Shown: positions 17,213 to 26,775, counted from the first letter of the stretch. The stretch is 64,000 nucleotides of DNA from VAZQ01 sp963841105 (GCA_963841105.1 CAWJCB010000003.1:1-64000), one strand, 5' to 3'. Numbers and translations are program-made. Notes: a model not told the origin generated them from the letters alone.

Positions 17213-17965
17213 TCATGCCGGCTGCGGCGCGTTTTCACTCCGGCGCGCGAATGCATGGGCAATGAAGGCATGTGCCAATCCATAGCCGTGGTGCGTGGCA
17301 ACCTCGTCGTACATGGCCACTCCCGGCATATTGGCAGCCGGATCGGTGAAAGCGTGGACGACATGCCCGAACGTCAGCAGCGCCCAGCGTGCTCCGGCTT
17401 CCTGCATTTCCGCCTCGAACTCGTCGCGTTCCGCCTTTGGAGCGATCGGATCGGTGGCGCCATGGACGGCAAGCACCGCAGCCTTGATGTCACCGCGCCT
17501 GGCCGGCTGCGGCGTGGTCAAGGTGCCGTGCATCGACACGACCGCCTGCAGGTCGGCGCCGCTGCGGGCAAGATCAATGACATTGAGGCCGCCGAAGCAG
17601 TAGCCGATCGCGGCGCGCCGGCTGATGTCGCCGATCGCCCGCCGATCGGCTTCGCGGGTCAATGTGTCGAGCGCCGCGGCGATGCGCCGCCGCATTCCAG
17701 GGACGTCGGCCATGAAGGGTTGGAGAAACTGCATCGGGTCTTCGGTGCCGACCGGGCCGTTGCCTTCTCCGAACATGTCGGCAACGAAGACCACATAGCC
17801 TTCCTCCGCAAGCATCTGTCCGGTCTCGATCGCCGGCTTGATCACGCCGCGCCAATTGGGCGCCATCAGCAGCAATGGTCGCGTCCCCTTCACGCCTTCC
17901 TCCCAGATCAAGGCGCCGCGACAACTCAAGCCGGAGACGGAGTAGAAGATGCTCTCGACCGCCAT
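17213..17965 (-). CDS. Dienelactone hydrolase family protein
   Basis: 250-residue alpha/beta hydrolase. The nucleophile elbow is GYCFGG with cysteine in place of serine, as in true dienelactone hydrolases. The acid is the aspartate of HGATDPIAPK and the histidine is in FGHVVHAF. An LMAPNWRGV segment forms the oxyanion side. Such enzymes hydrolyse dienelactone in the modified ortho-cleavage route or related esters. The start at ATG 17965 is chosen for the AGGAAAGGA upstream. Longer frames read through intergenic sequence. No chlorocatechol genes accompany it, so the substrate is unknown. Confidence 0.92.
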   Translation of the reverse strand: MAVESIFYSVSGLSCRGALIWEEGVKGTRPLLLMAPNWRGVIKPAIETGQMLAEEGYVVFVADMFGEGNGPVGTEDPMQFLQPFMADVPGMRRRIAAALDTLTREADRRAIGDISRRAAIGYCFGGLNVIDLARSGADLQAVVSMHGTLTTPQPARRGDIKAAVLAVHGATDPIAPKAERDEFEAEMQEAGARWALLTFGHVVHAFTDPAANMPGVAMYDEVATHHGYGLAHAFIAHAFARRSENAPQPA

Positions 17966-18016
17966 CGCAAATCCTTTCCTAAAGGCAATTCCGATCATTT
18001 GATGCGGAGGTTGTAA

Positions 18017-18117
18017 GGTGGGCAAAATCGCCTGCTCTGCCCGCGAATGGTGGGCTCGGCGCAACAGCGATTTTGCCCACGCGGATGGAGCGCGGACGCG
18101 CCTTAGCCCACCCTACC
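18017..18117. repeat. Intergenic palindromic repeat (GGTGGGCAAA type)
   Basis: Two arms pair: GTGGGCAAAATCGC at ~18,019-18,032 with GCGATTTTGCCCAC at 18,067-18,080. A second weaker pair is formed by TGGGCT and AGCCCACC. This is the style of palindromic intergenic element repeated through Bradyrhizobium genomes. It lies between the dienelactone-hydrolase gene and the convergent-side end of the dehydratase gene, and could act as an mRNA-stabilising hairpin. Confidence 0.8.
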
Positions 18118-18194
18118 CGGTGGTTCAATATCATCGGAACCTTTGTCACGCTACTTACGCGATGGGATGACGCCGGAATAGAGGCGTTGCCTCC

Positions 18195-19907
18195 TCACTC
18201 CTTAAAGAGCGATGGACGCAGGAATCCGAAGTCGCAACCTTCATCCGCACCCAGGATTTCCCTCGCATAGAGCTTGTCATAGCCGCGCGCCGGCGGCGCC
18301 TCCTCGCGTTTCATTGCCGCCGCACGCGCACTCAGCTCGGCCGCCTCGACCAGGAGATCGATTCGACGCTCCCGCACCGAGAGGCGCATGCGGTCGCCGT
18401 TGCGAACCAGGCCGAGCGGGCCTCCTGAAGCGCAATCCGGCGTCACATGCAGGACAATTGTACCAAACGCCGTGCCGCTCATCCGCGCATCGGAAATGCG
18501 GATCATGTCCTTTACGCCGCGCTGCGCAAGTTTGCGAGGAATCGGCAGGTACCCGGCTTCGGGCATGCAGGCCGGCGAGTGAGGACCGGCGTTCTGCAAC
18601 ACCAGAATGTCATCCGAAGCGACATCGAGCGCGGGATCATCGACGCGCGCCGCGAGATCTTCCAGCGACTTGAATACCACCGCCCTCCCCTCGTGCTCGA
18701 ACAGCTTTGCATCGGCCGCCGAACGCTTGAGCACTGCTCCCTTGGGCGCGACATTGCCGAACAATGCAATCAGCCCTCCCTGCACCTCGAAGGGCTGCTC
18801 ATGCGCGGCAATGATCGCGCGATCGACGAAGCTCGCTGTTGCGTCTTGCAGACGCTCCGCCAGGGTCTCGCCAGTTACGGCGATGCAGTCGAGGTGAAGG
18901 AGCGGCTTGAGCTCGCGCAGCAGCGCGGTCATTCCGCCGGCGGCAAAAAAGTCCTCCATGTAGCCGTTGCCGACGGGCTTTAGATTGACCAGGACGGGGG
19001 TCGTCTCCGACAGACGATTGAGCTGCTGCAGGGAAACGCCGATGCCGGCTCGGCCGGCGATGGCCGTGAGATGGATCACCGCGTTCGTCGAGCCGCCCAG
19101 CGCAAGCAGCACGCGCAACGCATTCTCGACTGACTTGGCGGTGACGATGCGATCGGGGGTGATCCGCGACCTGATCAACGCCACCGCCGCTTTGCCGGTG
19201 GCCTCCGCCGCCCGCAGGCGATCGGCATGCACTGCCGGTATGGCGGCGGTGCCGGGCAACATGAAGCCCAGCGCTTCGGCGAGGCATGCCATCGTCGACG
19301 CCGTTCCCATGACCGCGCAGGTGCCCGCAGTCACAGCCAGTTGGCCTTCCACCTCTGAGATTTCCCGCGCGTCCACCTCGCCGGCGCGGTAGCGCGCCCA
19401 GAAACGGCGGCAGTCCGTGCAGGCACCGAGCTTTTCGCCGCGATGGCGGCCGGTCAGCATCGGGCCGGCAACAAGCATGATCGCGGGGCGTCCCGCGGAA
19501 ATCGCCCCCATGAGCTGCGCCGGGACCGTCTTGTCGCAGCCGCCCATGAGGACGACGCTGTCCATGGGCTGCGCGCGGACCATCTCCTCAGTGTCCATGG
19601 CCATGAGGTTGCGGTATTTGAGGCTGGTCGGGCTCAGGAACACCTCACCCAGCGATATGGTGGGGAACTCAAGCGGCAATCCGCCGGCGGCCAGCACGCC
19701 GCGCTTGACCGCCTCCAAAAGCTCGGGAAAGTGCCGATGGCAATTGTTGAACGCCGACGGGGTATGCGCGATGCCGACCACAGGCCTGCTCAACATCTCG
19801 CGCGAATACCCCATGGACTGCGCGAACGAGCGTCGCAGATACAGCGAAAAATCCCGGTCGCCATAGTTGGTAAGCCCGTTCTGCAGGCCGTCATCGCGTG
19901 TGGGCAT
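18195..19907 (-). CDS. IlvD/Edd-family dehydratase (sugar-acid type)
   Basis: 570 residues. The Fe-S cluster cysteines fall in MGGCDKTVPA, in CTDC and in TAGTCAVMGTASTMA. The magnesium and substrate loop is in LGGSTNAVIH, and the C-terminal catalytic segment is ISDARMSGTAFGT. Members are dihydroxy-acid dehydratase or pentonate/hexonate dehydratases. The lysine-carrying motif and insert CTDCRRFWARYRAGEV resemble the sugar-acid (arabinonate/xylonate) group more than IlvD itself, so I favour a catabolic role. The start MPTRDD at 19907 is chosen because GAGGA lies 8 bases upstream. The methionine at 19922 would leave no spacing. Confidence 0.9.
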   Translation of the reverse strand: MPTRDDGLQNGLTNYGDRDFSLYLRRSFAQSMGYSREMLSRPVVGIAHTPSAFNNCHRHFPELLEAVKRGVLAAGGLPLEFPTISLGEVFLSPTSLKYRNLMAMDTEEMVRAQPMDSVVLMGGCDKTVPAQLMGAISAGRPAIMLVAGPMLTGRHRGEKLGACTDCRRFWARYRAGEVDAREISEVEGQLAVTAGTCAVMGTASTMACLAEALGFMLPGTAAIPAVHADRLRAAEATGKAAVALIRSRITPDRIVTAKSVENALRVLLALGGSTNAVIHLTAIAGRAGIGVSLQQLNRLSETTPVLVNLKPVGNGYMEDFFAAGGMTALLRELKPLLHLDCIAVTGETLAERLQDATASFVDRAIIAAHEQPFEVQGGLIALFGNVAPKGAVLKRSAADAKLFEHEGRAVVFKSLEDLAARVDDPALDVASDDILVLQNAGPHSPACMPEAGYLPIPRKLAQRGVKDMIRISDARMSGTAFGTIVLHVTPDCASGGPLGLVRNGDRMRLSVRERRIDLLVEAAELSARAAAMKREEAPPARGYDKLYAREILGADEGCDFGFLRPSLFKE

Positions 19908-20086
19908 CGACGCATTCCTCACTGGATCTCGTGATCTCGCTCAATTCCGCAGCCGCCGGGCTCGGTTATCAAAGCGGTCAATAACGGCTCGACAAAGGGG
20001 GCGGAACGCCTCTAAAAACCTATTTTGGCAGTGTTCTAAAGAGAGATAACCGCCCCGGCGAGATGGATGAGCAACCGAGACCAGGC

Positions 20087-21316
20087 ATGAATTATGACAC
20101 GTACTTCGAGGAGGCACTCGGACGCCTCAAAACGGAGCGGCGATACCGCGTGTTTGCCGATCTTGAACGGATTGCCGGGCGATTTCCCCACGCAATCTGG
20201 CATTCTCCCGAGGGCCCGCGGGACGTGATCGTATGGTGCTCCAACGATTACCTTGGAATGGGACAGCATCCCAGGGTGATCGGCGCCATGGTCGAAACCG
20301 CAACGCGGATGGGGACCGGAGCCGGCGGAACGCGCAACATCGCCGGCACCAATCATCCCCTCGTCGAGCTCGAACGCGAGCTCGCCGACCTGCACGGCAA
20401 GGAAGCCGCCCTCGTCTTCACTTCCGGCTACATCTCCAACGAAACCGGCATCTCAACAATTGCCAAGCTTCTTCCGGACTGCCTCATCCTCTCGGATGAA
20501 TTGAATCACAATTCCATGATCGAGGGAGTGCGGCAATCGAAGTGCGAGAAGCAGATTTTTCGCCACAACGACATGACGCACCTCGAGCAGCTGTTGCAGG
20601 CGGCCGGGCCGCAGCGTTGCAAGCTCATCGTGTTCGAGACGCTCTATTCCATGGACGGCGATGTGGCGCCCATAAACCGCATCTGCGACCTCGCCGGGCG
20701 GCATGGCGCGATGACCTACGCTGACGAAGTGCATGCGGTAGGCATGTACGGCCCGCGCGGCGGGGGGCAGGCCGAGCAGCAAGGGGCCATGGGCCGCCTC
20801 GACGTCATCGAAGGGACGCTGGCCAAGGCGTTCGGCTGCCTGGGCGGCTATATCACCGCGAGCGCGGCTTTGATCGATGCGGTTCGCAGCTATGCGCCCG
20901 GCTTCATATTCACCACCGCGCTGCCACCGGCGATTTGCGCCGCCGCGGCCGCCGCGATCCGTCATCTCAAGACATCGACGTTCGAACGCGAGCGCCATCG
21001 CGAGCGTGCCGCGCGCGTGAAGGCGGCGCTCAATTCCGCGGGACTGCCGGTCATGCCGAGCGACACGCATATTGTCCCCGTGCTGGTGGGCGACCCGGAG
21101 AAATGCAAGGAGGCGACGGACCTCCTCCTCGCGGAGCACGGCATCTATATCCAGCCGATCAATTATCCGACCGTTCCGAAGGGCAGTGAGCGGCTCCGCA
21201 TCACTCCCTCGCCCTATCATGATGACGCCTTGATCCATGCGCTCGCTGAAGCGCTGGTGGACGTCTGGGAGCAACTCGGGCTGCCGCGCAGGAATCACGC
21301 CCTGGCGGCGGAATAA
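20087..21316 (+). CDS. hemA: 5-aminolevulinate synthase
   Basis: 409 residues. Condenses glycine with succinyl-CoA to 5-aminolevulinate, the first step of haem synthesis in alphaproteobacteria. The start MNYDTYFEEALGRLKTERRY matches the conserved ALAS N-terminus. An ATG eight codons earlier is possible. PLP-site features are intact: CSNDYLGMGQHP, TGAGGTRNIAGTNH, SDELNHNSMIEG, YADEVHAVGMYG and the Schiff-base lysine in GTLAKAFG at ~247. The gene stands alone, convergent with the AbrB-type permease (2 bases between stops). Bradyrhizobia often have more than one hemA, so it may not be the only copy. Confidence 0.96.
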   Translation: MNYDTYFEEALGRLKTERRYRVFADLERIAGRFPHAIWHSPEGPRDVIVWCSNDYLGMGQHPRVIGAMVETATRMGTGAGGTRNIAGTNHPLVELERELADLHGKEAALVFTSGYISNETGISTIAKLLPDCLILSDELNHNSMIEGVRQSKCEKQIFRHNDMTHLEQLLQAAGPQRCKLIVFETLYSMDGDVAPINRICDLAGRHGAMTYADEVHAVGMYGPRGGGQAEQQGAMGRLDVIEGTLAKAFGCLGGYITASAALIDAVRSYAPGFIFTTALPPAICAAAAAAIRHLKTSTFERERHRERAARVKAALNSAGLPVMPSDTHIVPVLVGDPEKCKEATDLLLAEHGIYIQPINYPTVPKGSERLRITPSPYHDDALIHALAEALVDVWEQLGLPRRNHALAAE

Positions 21317-21318
21317 GC

Positions 21319-22383
21319 TTAGCCTTCGAAAGCGCCTCGTCGCGACCGCGCCGCCGGCGTCGCCGTGCGCCGGCCGATGCGCCGCGCCGCCATCGCCACT
21401 GCCAAGCTGACCGTCAGAAAGCGCAGCAGATGATGTACGCCGACATAGATCGGATCGAGCTTGAGCGCGAGCGCCAATACCATCATGGTGTCCTGCGCGC
21501 CCGGCGCGAAGGCGATCACCACATCGGCGATGCGCAACCCAAGTGTTGCCGTAACGAGCAGTGCGAATAGCGCGGCGACCGTTCCGGCAACCAGGAACGA
21601 GCCGAGCGCCGCGCCAAGATAGCTCAGAAGCAGCCGGGGGCTTGTGTTGGCGAAGCGCGCGCCAGCGAGGGCGCCCAGCGTCACCACCGCGGCGTCGCTC
21701 AGCCACCAGGGCAGCCGAGCGTTGATCAGGCCGGTGCCGTGGAGAAGTGCGGAGGCGATCATGGCTCCGAACATCAGACCGCCGGGAAAACGCAAGCGCA
21801 GCAGAGCGAGTGCCGCAAGCGAGGACGCAAGGATAAGCACCGCGAAGGCGAGGAACGGGCTTTCTGGGGCGCTGGTCGTCGCGGCGATCGGCGCGACGAT
21901 TGACCCAAACAAGGAAAGGCCCGCAGGCACGCCGAGCACGATCAGCAGCACGCGCATGACATGCACGATGGCAATGCCGCGCAGGTCGGCGCCGAGCTCG
22001 GCGGAGAGCGCCAGTGCCTGCGCCATCGAGCCCGGGCTCGCACCGAGCAGCGCCGATAACGGGTCCCACCCGTGCACCCAATAGAGGTAGCAGCCCGTGC
22101 AAACAAGCATCGCCATCGCCGCTACGATCAGCAAGGCGAGGCTGAGTGGCCATGTGGCTATTCCGCTGACGGTCGCAGGCGTCACCACGGCGCCAAGCAG
22201 GATGCCCACCAGGACGAAGCAAACCCGAGCCAGCGGCGCTGGCAGGCGGACCGGCCGTCCCACCAGTGCCGCGATTGCCACTGCGAGCATCGATCCGGCA
22301 ACCAGCCCGCCGGGAAATCCAATGAGTCGGAAAGCACCGGCTCCCGCCGCGGCGATGAGCAGCGTCTCGGCCGCATGTAGCAT
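21319..22383 (-). CDS. AbrB-family membrane transporter (putative ammonia monooxygenase family)
   Basis: 354 residues, about ten membrane helices arranged as two similar halves (FPGGLVAGSMLAVAIAALVG and FPGGLMFGAMIASALLHGTG are corresponding positions). This is typical of the AbrB duplication family, often misannotated as ammonia monooxygenase or AbrB regulator. Conserved motifs PGSMAQALALSAELGADL and FAPGAQDTMMVLALAL are present. It probably transports small organic acids or sugar derivatives. ATG 22383 is preferred. An in-frame TTG nine codons upstream is the alternative. Confidence 0.88.
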   Translation of the reverse strand: MLHAAETLLIAAAGAGAFRLIGFPGGLVAGSMLAVAIAALVGRPVRLPAPLARVCFVLVGILLGAVVTPATVSGIATWPLSLALLIVAAMAMLVCTGCYLYWVHGWDPLSALLGASPGSMAQALALSAELGADLRGIAIVHVMRVLLIVLGVPAGLSLFGSIVAPIAATTSAPESPFLAFAVLILASSLAALALLRLRFPGGLMFGAMIASALLHGTGLINARLPWWLSDAAVVTLGALAGARFANTSPRLLLSYLGAALGSFLVAGTVAALFALLVTATLGLRIADVVIAFAPGAQDTMMVLALALKLDPIYVGVHHLLRFLTVSLAVAMAARRIGRRTATPAARSRRGAFEG

Positions 22384-22432
22384 TTCACGGCGGGCAGAAA
22401 AAGGCGGCAACGGTTTGCCGGATTTCCGTCTA

Positions 22433-22795
22433 CTACGCGGACGGCGTCAACGCGGAAGGCTGCACGAGCTTTTCGCCTTCGGTGCGCGCATTGGCAATCG
22501 CGATCTCTCGCGCCAGGGCTGTGATCAGCTCCATTTGCGCCCGCAGCTTCAGATGCAGGTTGAGAGCCACAAGCAGGCTGATCACCACCCAGGTATAGAT
22601 GATCAGGTCGACGCCGCGGCCGATGCCGGCAATATCCGCCAATCTGCTGGCATGCCTGGGGAACCACACGAAATAAAGTCCGCCCGACGCGGCGAACACC
22701 CCAATGAGCCCGATTACCGGCGAACGTCTGTACTCCGCCCAGGCATAAACCAGAATACCCATTAGCAGTATCGTCAGGATGATTTGCGCGATCAT
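22433..22795 (-). CDS. DUF2304 membrane protein
   Basis: 120 residues with three membrane segments (AQIILTILLMGILVYAWAEY, VIGLIGVFAASGGLYFVWF and VDLIIYTWVVISLLVALNLH) and a C-terminal amphipathic tail. The arrangement, with GIGRGVDLIIY, is diagnostic of DUF2304. These proteins are almost always encoded next to a family 2 glycosyltransferase, and here the gene overlaps it by 4 bases. They probably act together in lipid-linked sugar transfer at the inner membrane. Confidence 0.9.
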   Translation of the reverse strand: MIAQIILTILLMGILVYAWAEYRRSPVIGLIGVFAASGGLYFVWFPRHASRLADIAGIGRGVDLIIYTWVVISLLVALNLHLKLRAQMELITALAREIAIANARTEGEKLVQPSALTPSA

Positions 22796-23478
22796 CGGTG
22801 CAGCCTCCGCGCGAGCAGATCGCTCAAGATGAAGAGCGCGTCGACGAGCGTCTGCCCCTTGGCGCGCGAATACGCCGTGTACTCCACCGTCACCGGTCGT
22901 TCCACGTATTTGAAACCGCTTTTGGCGATCTGATGCAGAATCTCCGAGGCATGCGCCATGCGGTTTTGACGCAGGGCTATTGTGCGCGCGCCCCGGCGCG
23001 TCATGGCGCGCAGTCCGTTATGCGTATCGGTCACGCGCAGCCCGGTCGTCAGGCGTGTGAACCAGGTGGCAACCTTGAGCAACATGCGGCGTGCGGGGGG
23101 TACAGTGGCGTCCGCAGCCAGAAAGCGACTCCCCAAGGCAAAGTCGGCGCCGTCGTCACGCAAGGCTTCGACCAGACCGGCGATCTCGCCGGGACGATGC
23201 TGCCCATCGGCGTCGAAGGTGACCAGTGCGGCGGCTCCCGCCGAGAGCGCAAAATTGATGCCGGTTTGCAGCGCGGCGCCTTGGCCGAGGTTTATCGGAT
23301 GTCGCAAAACGATCGCCCCGGCTGCCCGGGCAAGCTCGCCCGTCGCATCGGAAGAACCATCATCGACGACGACGACGCGATAGCCATGCGCCTTCACGCC
23401 GGAGACGATACCGGCAATGACCGGCGACTCGCGATAGGCGGCGATGATGACCCAAACGTTTTCCGAGCGCGCCTGCAA
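22792..23478 (-). CDS. Family 2 glycosyltransferase (DPM1-like)
   Basis: 228 residues. The nucleotide-sugar site is in VVVDDGSSDAT and the metal-binding DxD in VTFDADGQHRPGEI, with the acceptor segment DTHNGLRAMTRRG. The fold matches dolichyl-phosphate mannosyl/glucosyl-transferase-like enzymes such as polyprenyl-phosphate sugar synthases. It has no membrane helix itself and is probably anchored by the DUF2304 partner downstream. The donor sugar cannot be read. No other polysaccharide genes are near. Confidence 0.92.
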   Translation of the reverse strand: MQARSENVWVIIAAYRESPVIAGIVSGVKAHGYRVVVVDDGSSDATGELARAAGAIVLRHPINLGQGAALQTGINFALSAGAAALVTFDADGQHRPGEIAGLVEALRDDGADFALGSRFLAADATVPPARRMLLKVATWFTRLTTGLRVTDTHNGLRAMTRRGARTIALRQNRMAHASEILHQIAKSGFKYVERPVTVEYTAYSRAKGQTLVDALFILSDLLARRLHR

Positions 23479-23483
23479 TTACA

Positions 23484-24464
23484 CTATTCCAGCGACACGC
23501 CGCCGCTCTTGATCACCTTGGCCCATTTCTCCGTCTCTTCGGAGATCAGCTTGCCGAATTCCGTGGGGCTACCCGGTATCATCATTCCGCCGAGCTCGGC
23601 GAGCTTGGCTTTCATGGCTGCATCCACCAGCGCCGCGTTGATCTCTTTATTGAGCTTGGCGACGATCTCCTCGGAGGTGCCCTTCGGGGCAGACATGCCG
23701 AAAAAGGCACTGGCTTCGTAGCCGGGCACGGTTTCGCCAACGGTAGGCACATCCGGCAGGGCGTCGGAGCGCTGCGCCGTGGTGACGGCGAGCGCTCTTA
23801 ATTTCCCCGCCTGAATGTGCGGCAGCGAGGACGGCATGTTGTCGAACATGACCTGCACGGTGCCGCTGATCATGTCGGTGAGCGCTGGCGCGGAGCCGCG
23901 ATACGGCACGTGCGTGAGCTCGACGCCGGTCATCACCTTGAACAACTCACCGGAGAGATGCACCGATGTGCCGTTTCCTGAGGAGGCCCAGTCGATCTTT
24001 CCGGGATTGGCCTTCGCGTATGAGATGAACTCTGCGACAGTCTTGGCTGGGACGGACGGATTGACCTCCATCACATTCGGCACGCGGATGATGCCGGCGA
24101 CCGGAACCGTATCGCGGATGAAATTGAACGAGAGCTTTCGGTAGAGCGTCGCATTAATCGCATTTGCCGGATTGACCAGAATAACGGTGTAGCCGTCAGG
24201 GGGCGAATTGATCGCCGCCTCGGTTGCGATATTGTTGCCGGCACCGGGCTTGTTCTCGATGATGAATTGCTGCCCCAGCCGCTCGGACAACCAATGCCCG
24301 ATCAGCCGCGCAACAATGTCGGTCGTGCCGCCGGCGGGATAACCGACGATCCAACGCACGGGCCGGACCGGATATTCCAGCGCAGCCGCTTGCCCCGCGC
24401 CGACGAGCGCCAAACCAGCCGCGCAGAGCGCAAACAATAGAGCAGCCTTTGACTTAACACGCAT
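23484..24464 (-). CDS. TctC/Bug-family solute receptor
   Basis: 326 residues with a signal peptide ending near QAAALEYPVRP. Bug motifs include WIVGYPAGGTTDIVARLIGH, FIIENKPGAGNNIATEAAI, PPDGYTVILVNPAN, DWASSGNGTSVHLSGELFK and HVPYRGSAPALTDMI. It is the second orphan Bug receptor in the window and about 40% like the first by eye. The start MRVKSK is chosen because GGAGGACCAC precedes it. No tctAB genes are nearby. A carboxylate ligand is likely. Confidence 0.93.
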   Translation of the reverse strand: MRVKSKAALLFALCAAGLALVGAGQAAALEYPVRPVRWIVGYPAGGTTDIVARLIGHWLSERLGQQFIIENKPGAGNNIATEAAINSPPDGYTVILVNPANAINATLYRKLSFNFIRDTVPVAGIIRVPNVMEVNPSVPAKTVAEFISYAKANPGKIDWASSGNGTSVHLSGELFKVMTGVELTHVPYRGSAPALTDMISGTVQVMFDNMPSSLPHIQAGKLRALAVTTAQRSDALPDVPTVGETVPGYEASAFFGMSAPKGTSEEIVAKLNKEINAALVDAAMKAKLAELGGMMIPGSPTEFGKLISEETEKWAKVIKSGGVSLE

Positions 24465-24516
24465 GTGGTCCTCCCCTTGTTTAATGGATGCGCGCATTGG
24501 CCTATCGCGAGTTTCT

Positions 24517-24593
24517 GCAGGGCGGATTAGGCGTTTTCGCCGTAATCCGCCGCGGGGATTCCGGCGGATTACGCTTACGCTAATCCGCCCTAC
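24517..24593. repeat. Intergenic palindrome (GGCGGATTA type)
   Basis: Outer arms GTAGGGCGGATTAG-like (GCAGGGCGGATTAG at 24,517) and CTAATCCGCCCTAC (24,580-24,593) pair almost perfectly. Inner arms AATCCGCC and GGCGGATT pair as well, so a nested cruciform or hairpin can form. This GGCGGATTA element is a familiar intergenic repeat in Bradyrhizobium-like genomes. It separates the divergent receptor and M24 genes. Confidence 0.88.
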
Positions 24594-24617
24594 GAAGCGA
24601 GCAATGGGAAGGACCGG

Positions 24618-25895
24618 ATGACTGAGGATTCACTTCTGCCGGCAGACCCCGCGGCTGCACTCGAGCTTCCTCCCGAGCTTGCGGCGATCTTCGCGCAGAG
24701 TTGTCCGCGTTTCTCCGACGCGGAATACAAGCGTTGACACGCGGCCCTGGGCGGTGTGATGGAAAGCGCCGGCGCCGACCATCTGCTGATCGTCACCTCG
24801 CAGAACATCGGCAATGCAACACGCTGGATGACAGGCTGGCCGGGAAGCAACGAAGCGCTGACCATCTTTCGCCCCGCCGAAAAGATGACCATGCATGTCG
24901 AGTACTGCAACCACGTTCCGCAAGCGCGACTGATCGCGCGAGATGTCGATGTGCGCTGGGGCGAGGAAAAGGGCATCGTTCTGGCGGGCAAAGAGCTCGC
25001 GCGGAGAGGCGCCAGGCGCATCGGGATTGTCGGGCCACTCAACGGCGCGAAATGGAAAGCTCTGGAGACCAGCTTTCAGCTGATCGCTCTCGATGCGGAG
25101 TACATCAAGCTGCGGCTGGAAAAATCGGACGAGGAGATCGCGTGGCTGCGCATCGGCGCAGCGCTCAGCGATGCCGCGATGGCGGCCCTCGTGGCCGGCA
25201 CGCGACCTGGAATGACCGAGCACGATCTCGGCAACATGATCGAGCGCGCCTATGTCGGTCTTGGCGGCGCGCATGGCATTCACTTCCTCGGGACCACGTC
25301 GATGGCGGCGCCGGATGTGTGCGTGCCGCGACAATTCACATCACGCCGCAGGATCAAGGCCGGCGATTTCGTTTTCTGCGAGCTCTCGGCGGCATGGTGG
25401 GATTACTCCGGGCAGGTCTTGCGCGGACTGACCGTCGAAGCGGAGCCGACTTCGCTCTATTGCGATCTGCACGCGACCGCGGTTGCGGCCTATGACGCCA
25501 TCACTCGGGCGATCCGACCGGGAGTTGCCGCCGCCGATCTTATTGAGGCGTCAGGGATCATCGAGGCGAACGGCTTCACCACCTGTGACGATCTCGTGCA
25601 CGGCTATGGTGGTGGCTACCTGCCGCCGATTCTCGGCTCGAAGAGCCGTCCAGCAGGCCATCGCGCAACGCTCATCCTTCGCGAGAGCATGTGCATGGTC
25701 GTCCAGCCGAACGTGATCACGCACGATGAAAAGGCCGGCGTTCAGTTCGGGGAGCTCGTGCGCGTCACCAGGAGCGGATGCGAATCGCTGCACCGCATTC
25801 CGCATGATCTCTTCAGAGCAGGCCAGACGATCCCCGGTCGAAATAGCAACAACGGCCGACGGATTTGCTCGGATTTGCCGAGAGCAATTGCGTGA
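24618..25895 (+). pseudogene. M24-family (pita-bread) peptidase with early in-frame TGA
   Basis: The ATG at 24618 opens a frame that meets TGA at 24735-24737 (codon 40). It continues in the same frame (HAALGGVMESAGADHLLIVT) for ~385 further residues. An internal ATG at 24756 could give a protein lacking the first 46 residues. The pita-bread domain shows CELSAAWWDYSGQ, HGYGGGYLPP, MVVQPNVI and GVQFGELVRV. The Glu expected before PN is Gln and the first Asp is Glu, so the metal site is atypical. The C-terminus runs ~27 residues past the usual end. It may be creatinase-like. Either pseudogene or base error. Confidence 0.75.
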
Positions 25896-25955
25896 CCCGC
25901 CCTTTCGGTCGTATGTTGCGAGTCCTTGGGGTGCCCAGTAGCAAGAGTTGGCCTG

Positions 25956-26735
25956 ATGCGTTGCATGGCATGCGGCGAGCAAATGGCGTTGGTGGCAGCA
26001 GTGCCCGACGAAACGACCACAATCGCCGGCTTTGAGAACGAAACCCTGCATTGCCCGGCCTGCGGCGGGACCGAACGCAGGCTCGTCTTCAGTCGAGCTC
26101 CACGCGAGCGGGCGTGGTGCCCCCTTCCCGTGCCCGAAAGCGTGGCATCTTCAAGCCCGGAGTCTCCGCCCTCCAACTCTTCGCGCCTGGAGCCTCCCTG
26201 CTCCGAGCTGCCTGCTGTTTCCTCGCCAGCCGCGGGCAACCCGCCGGCTTCGGCCTGGGCGCGGGCAGTCGAAAAGCTCCGCAGCCGACAGGCAGATCTG
26301 GACGAGCGAGCTGGTGAGGCCAGGGAGATGAACTGGCGCATGCGGTTCGATCAGGCCTGGGAAAAGCTCGGTCCTGCTCGACCGGACTCACGGCGGCCTG
26401 ACACGAATTCCGAGAGGGTTAAGAATCCTCCTTGGGCGTCCTCGCGCGTGCTACGCGCCCGTTTGCGCAAGCTTTCGGCGGGGGCTGGCCGTGGCGCGCC
26501 GGCGCAAGCAGTAATCGCATCGACTTCGGAATCGACGAAAGAGTTCAACCAGCTTTGGGAGAGCCTTGCCTCCGGCTATAGAGGCCCGCACAAGTTCCCC
26601 GACGAGCCGGCCGTGGCGGCCGCGCGCACCGCGCCTTTGCCGCGGGCACTCAGCCTTGTCCCCGTTGAAACCGCGAGCAACAGCGCCGCGCGCGCAATAT
26701 CACTTTTGCGCCGTACGCAACAATTGAGTGCATGA
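25956..26735 (+). CDS. Hypothetical protein with N-terminal zinc ribbon
   Basis: About 259 residues. The N-terminus holds two CxxC knuckles (MRCMACGEQM and LHCPACGGTERRLVF), so a zinc ribbon is likely. The centre is proline/serine-rich and disordered, followed by a helical arginine-rich region (WARAVEKLRSRQADLDERAG) and an unstructured tail. I recall similar zinc-ribbon proteins in Bradyrhizobium but no function. The start at 25956 puts the first knuckle at residue 3. An upstream ATG at 25926 adds ten residues of poor coding character. It follows the M24 gene by ~60 bases. Confidence 0.7.
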   Translation: MRCMACGEQMALVAAVPDETTTIAGFENETLHCPACGGTERRLVFSRAPRERAWCPLPVPESVASSSPESPPSNSSRLEPPCSELPAVSSPAAGNPPASAWARAVEKLRSRQADLDERAGEAREMNWRMRFDQAWEKLGPARPDSRRPDTNSERVKNPPWASSRVLRARLRKLSAGAGRGAPAQAVIASTSESTKEFNQLWESLASGYRGPHKFPDEPAVAAARTAPLPRALSLVPVETASNSAARAISLLRRTQQLSA

Positions 26736-26775
26736 GCACTGCACGTTAGCCAAAGAAATCTGTGAGGAAGCCCCC

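Noticed and set aside
15814..17265. 483-codon plus-strand frame over the TctC and VOC genes
   Set aside because: Antisense shadow of two real genes and without family resemblance.
20453..22222. 589-codon open frame on the minus strand across hemA and the permease
   Set aside because: It is antisense to two well-defined genes, has no domain, and its composition is what high G+C antisense frames give.
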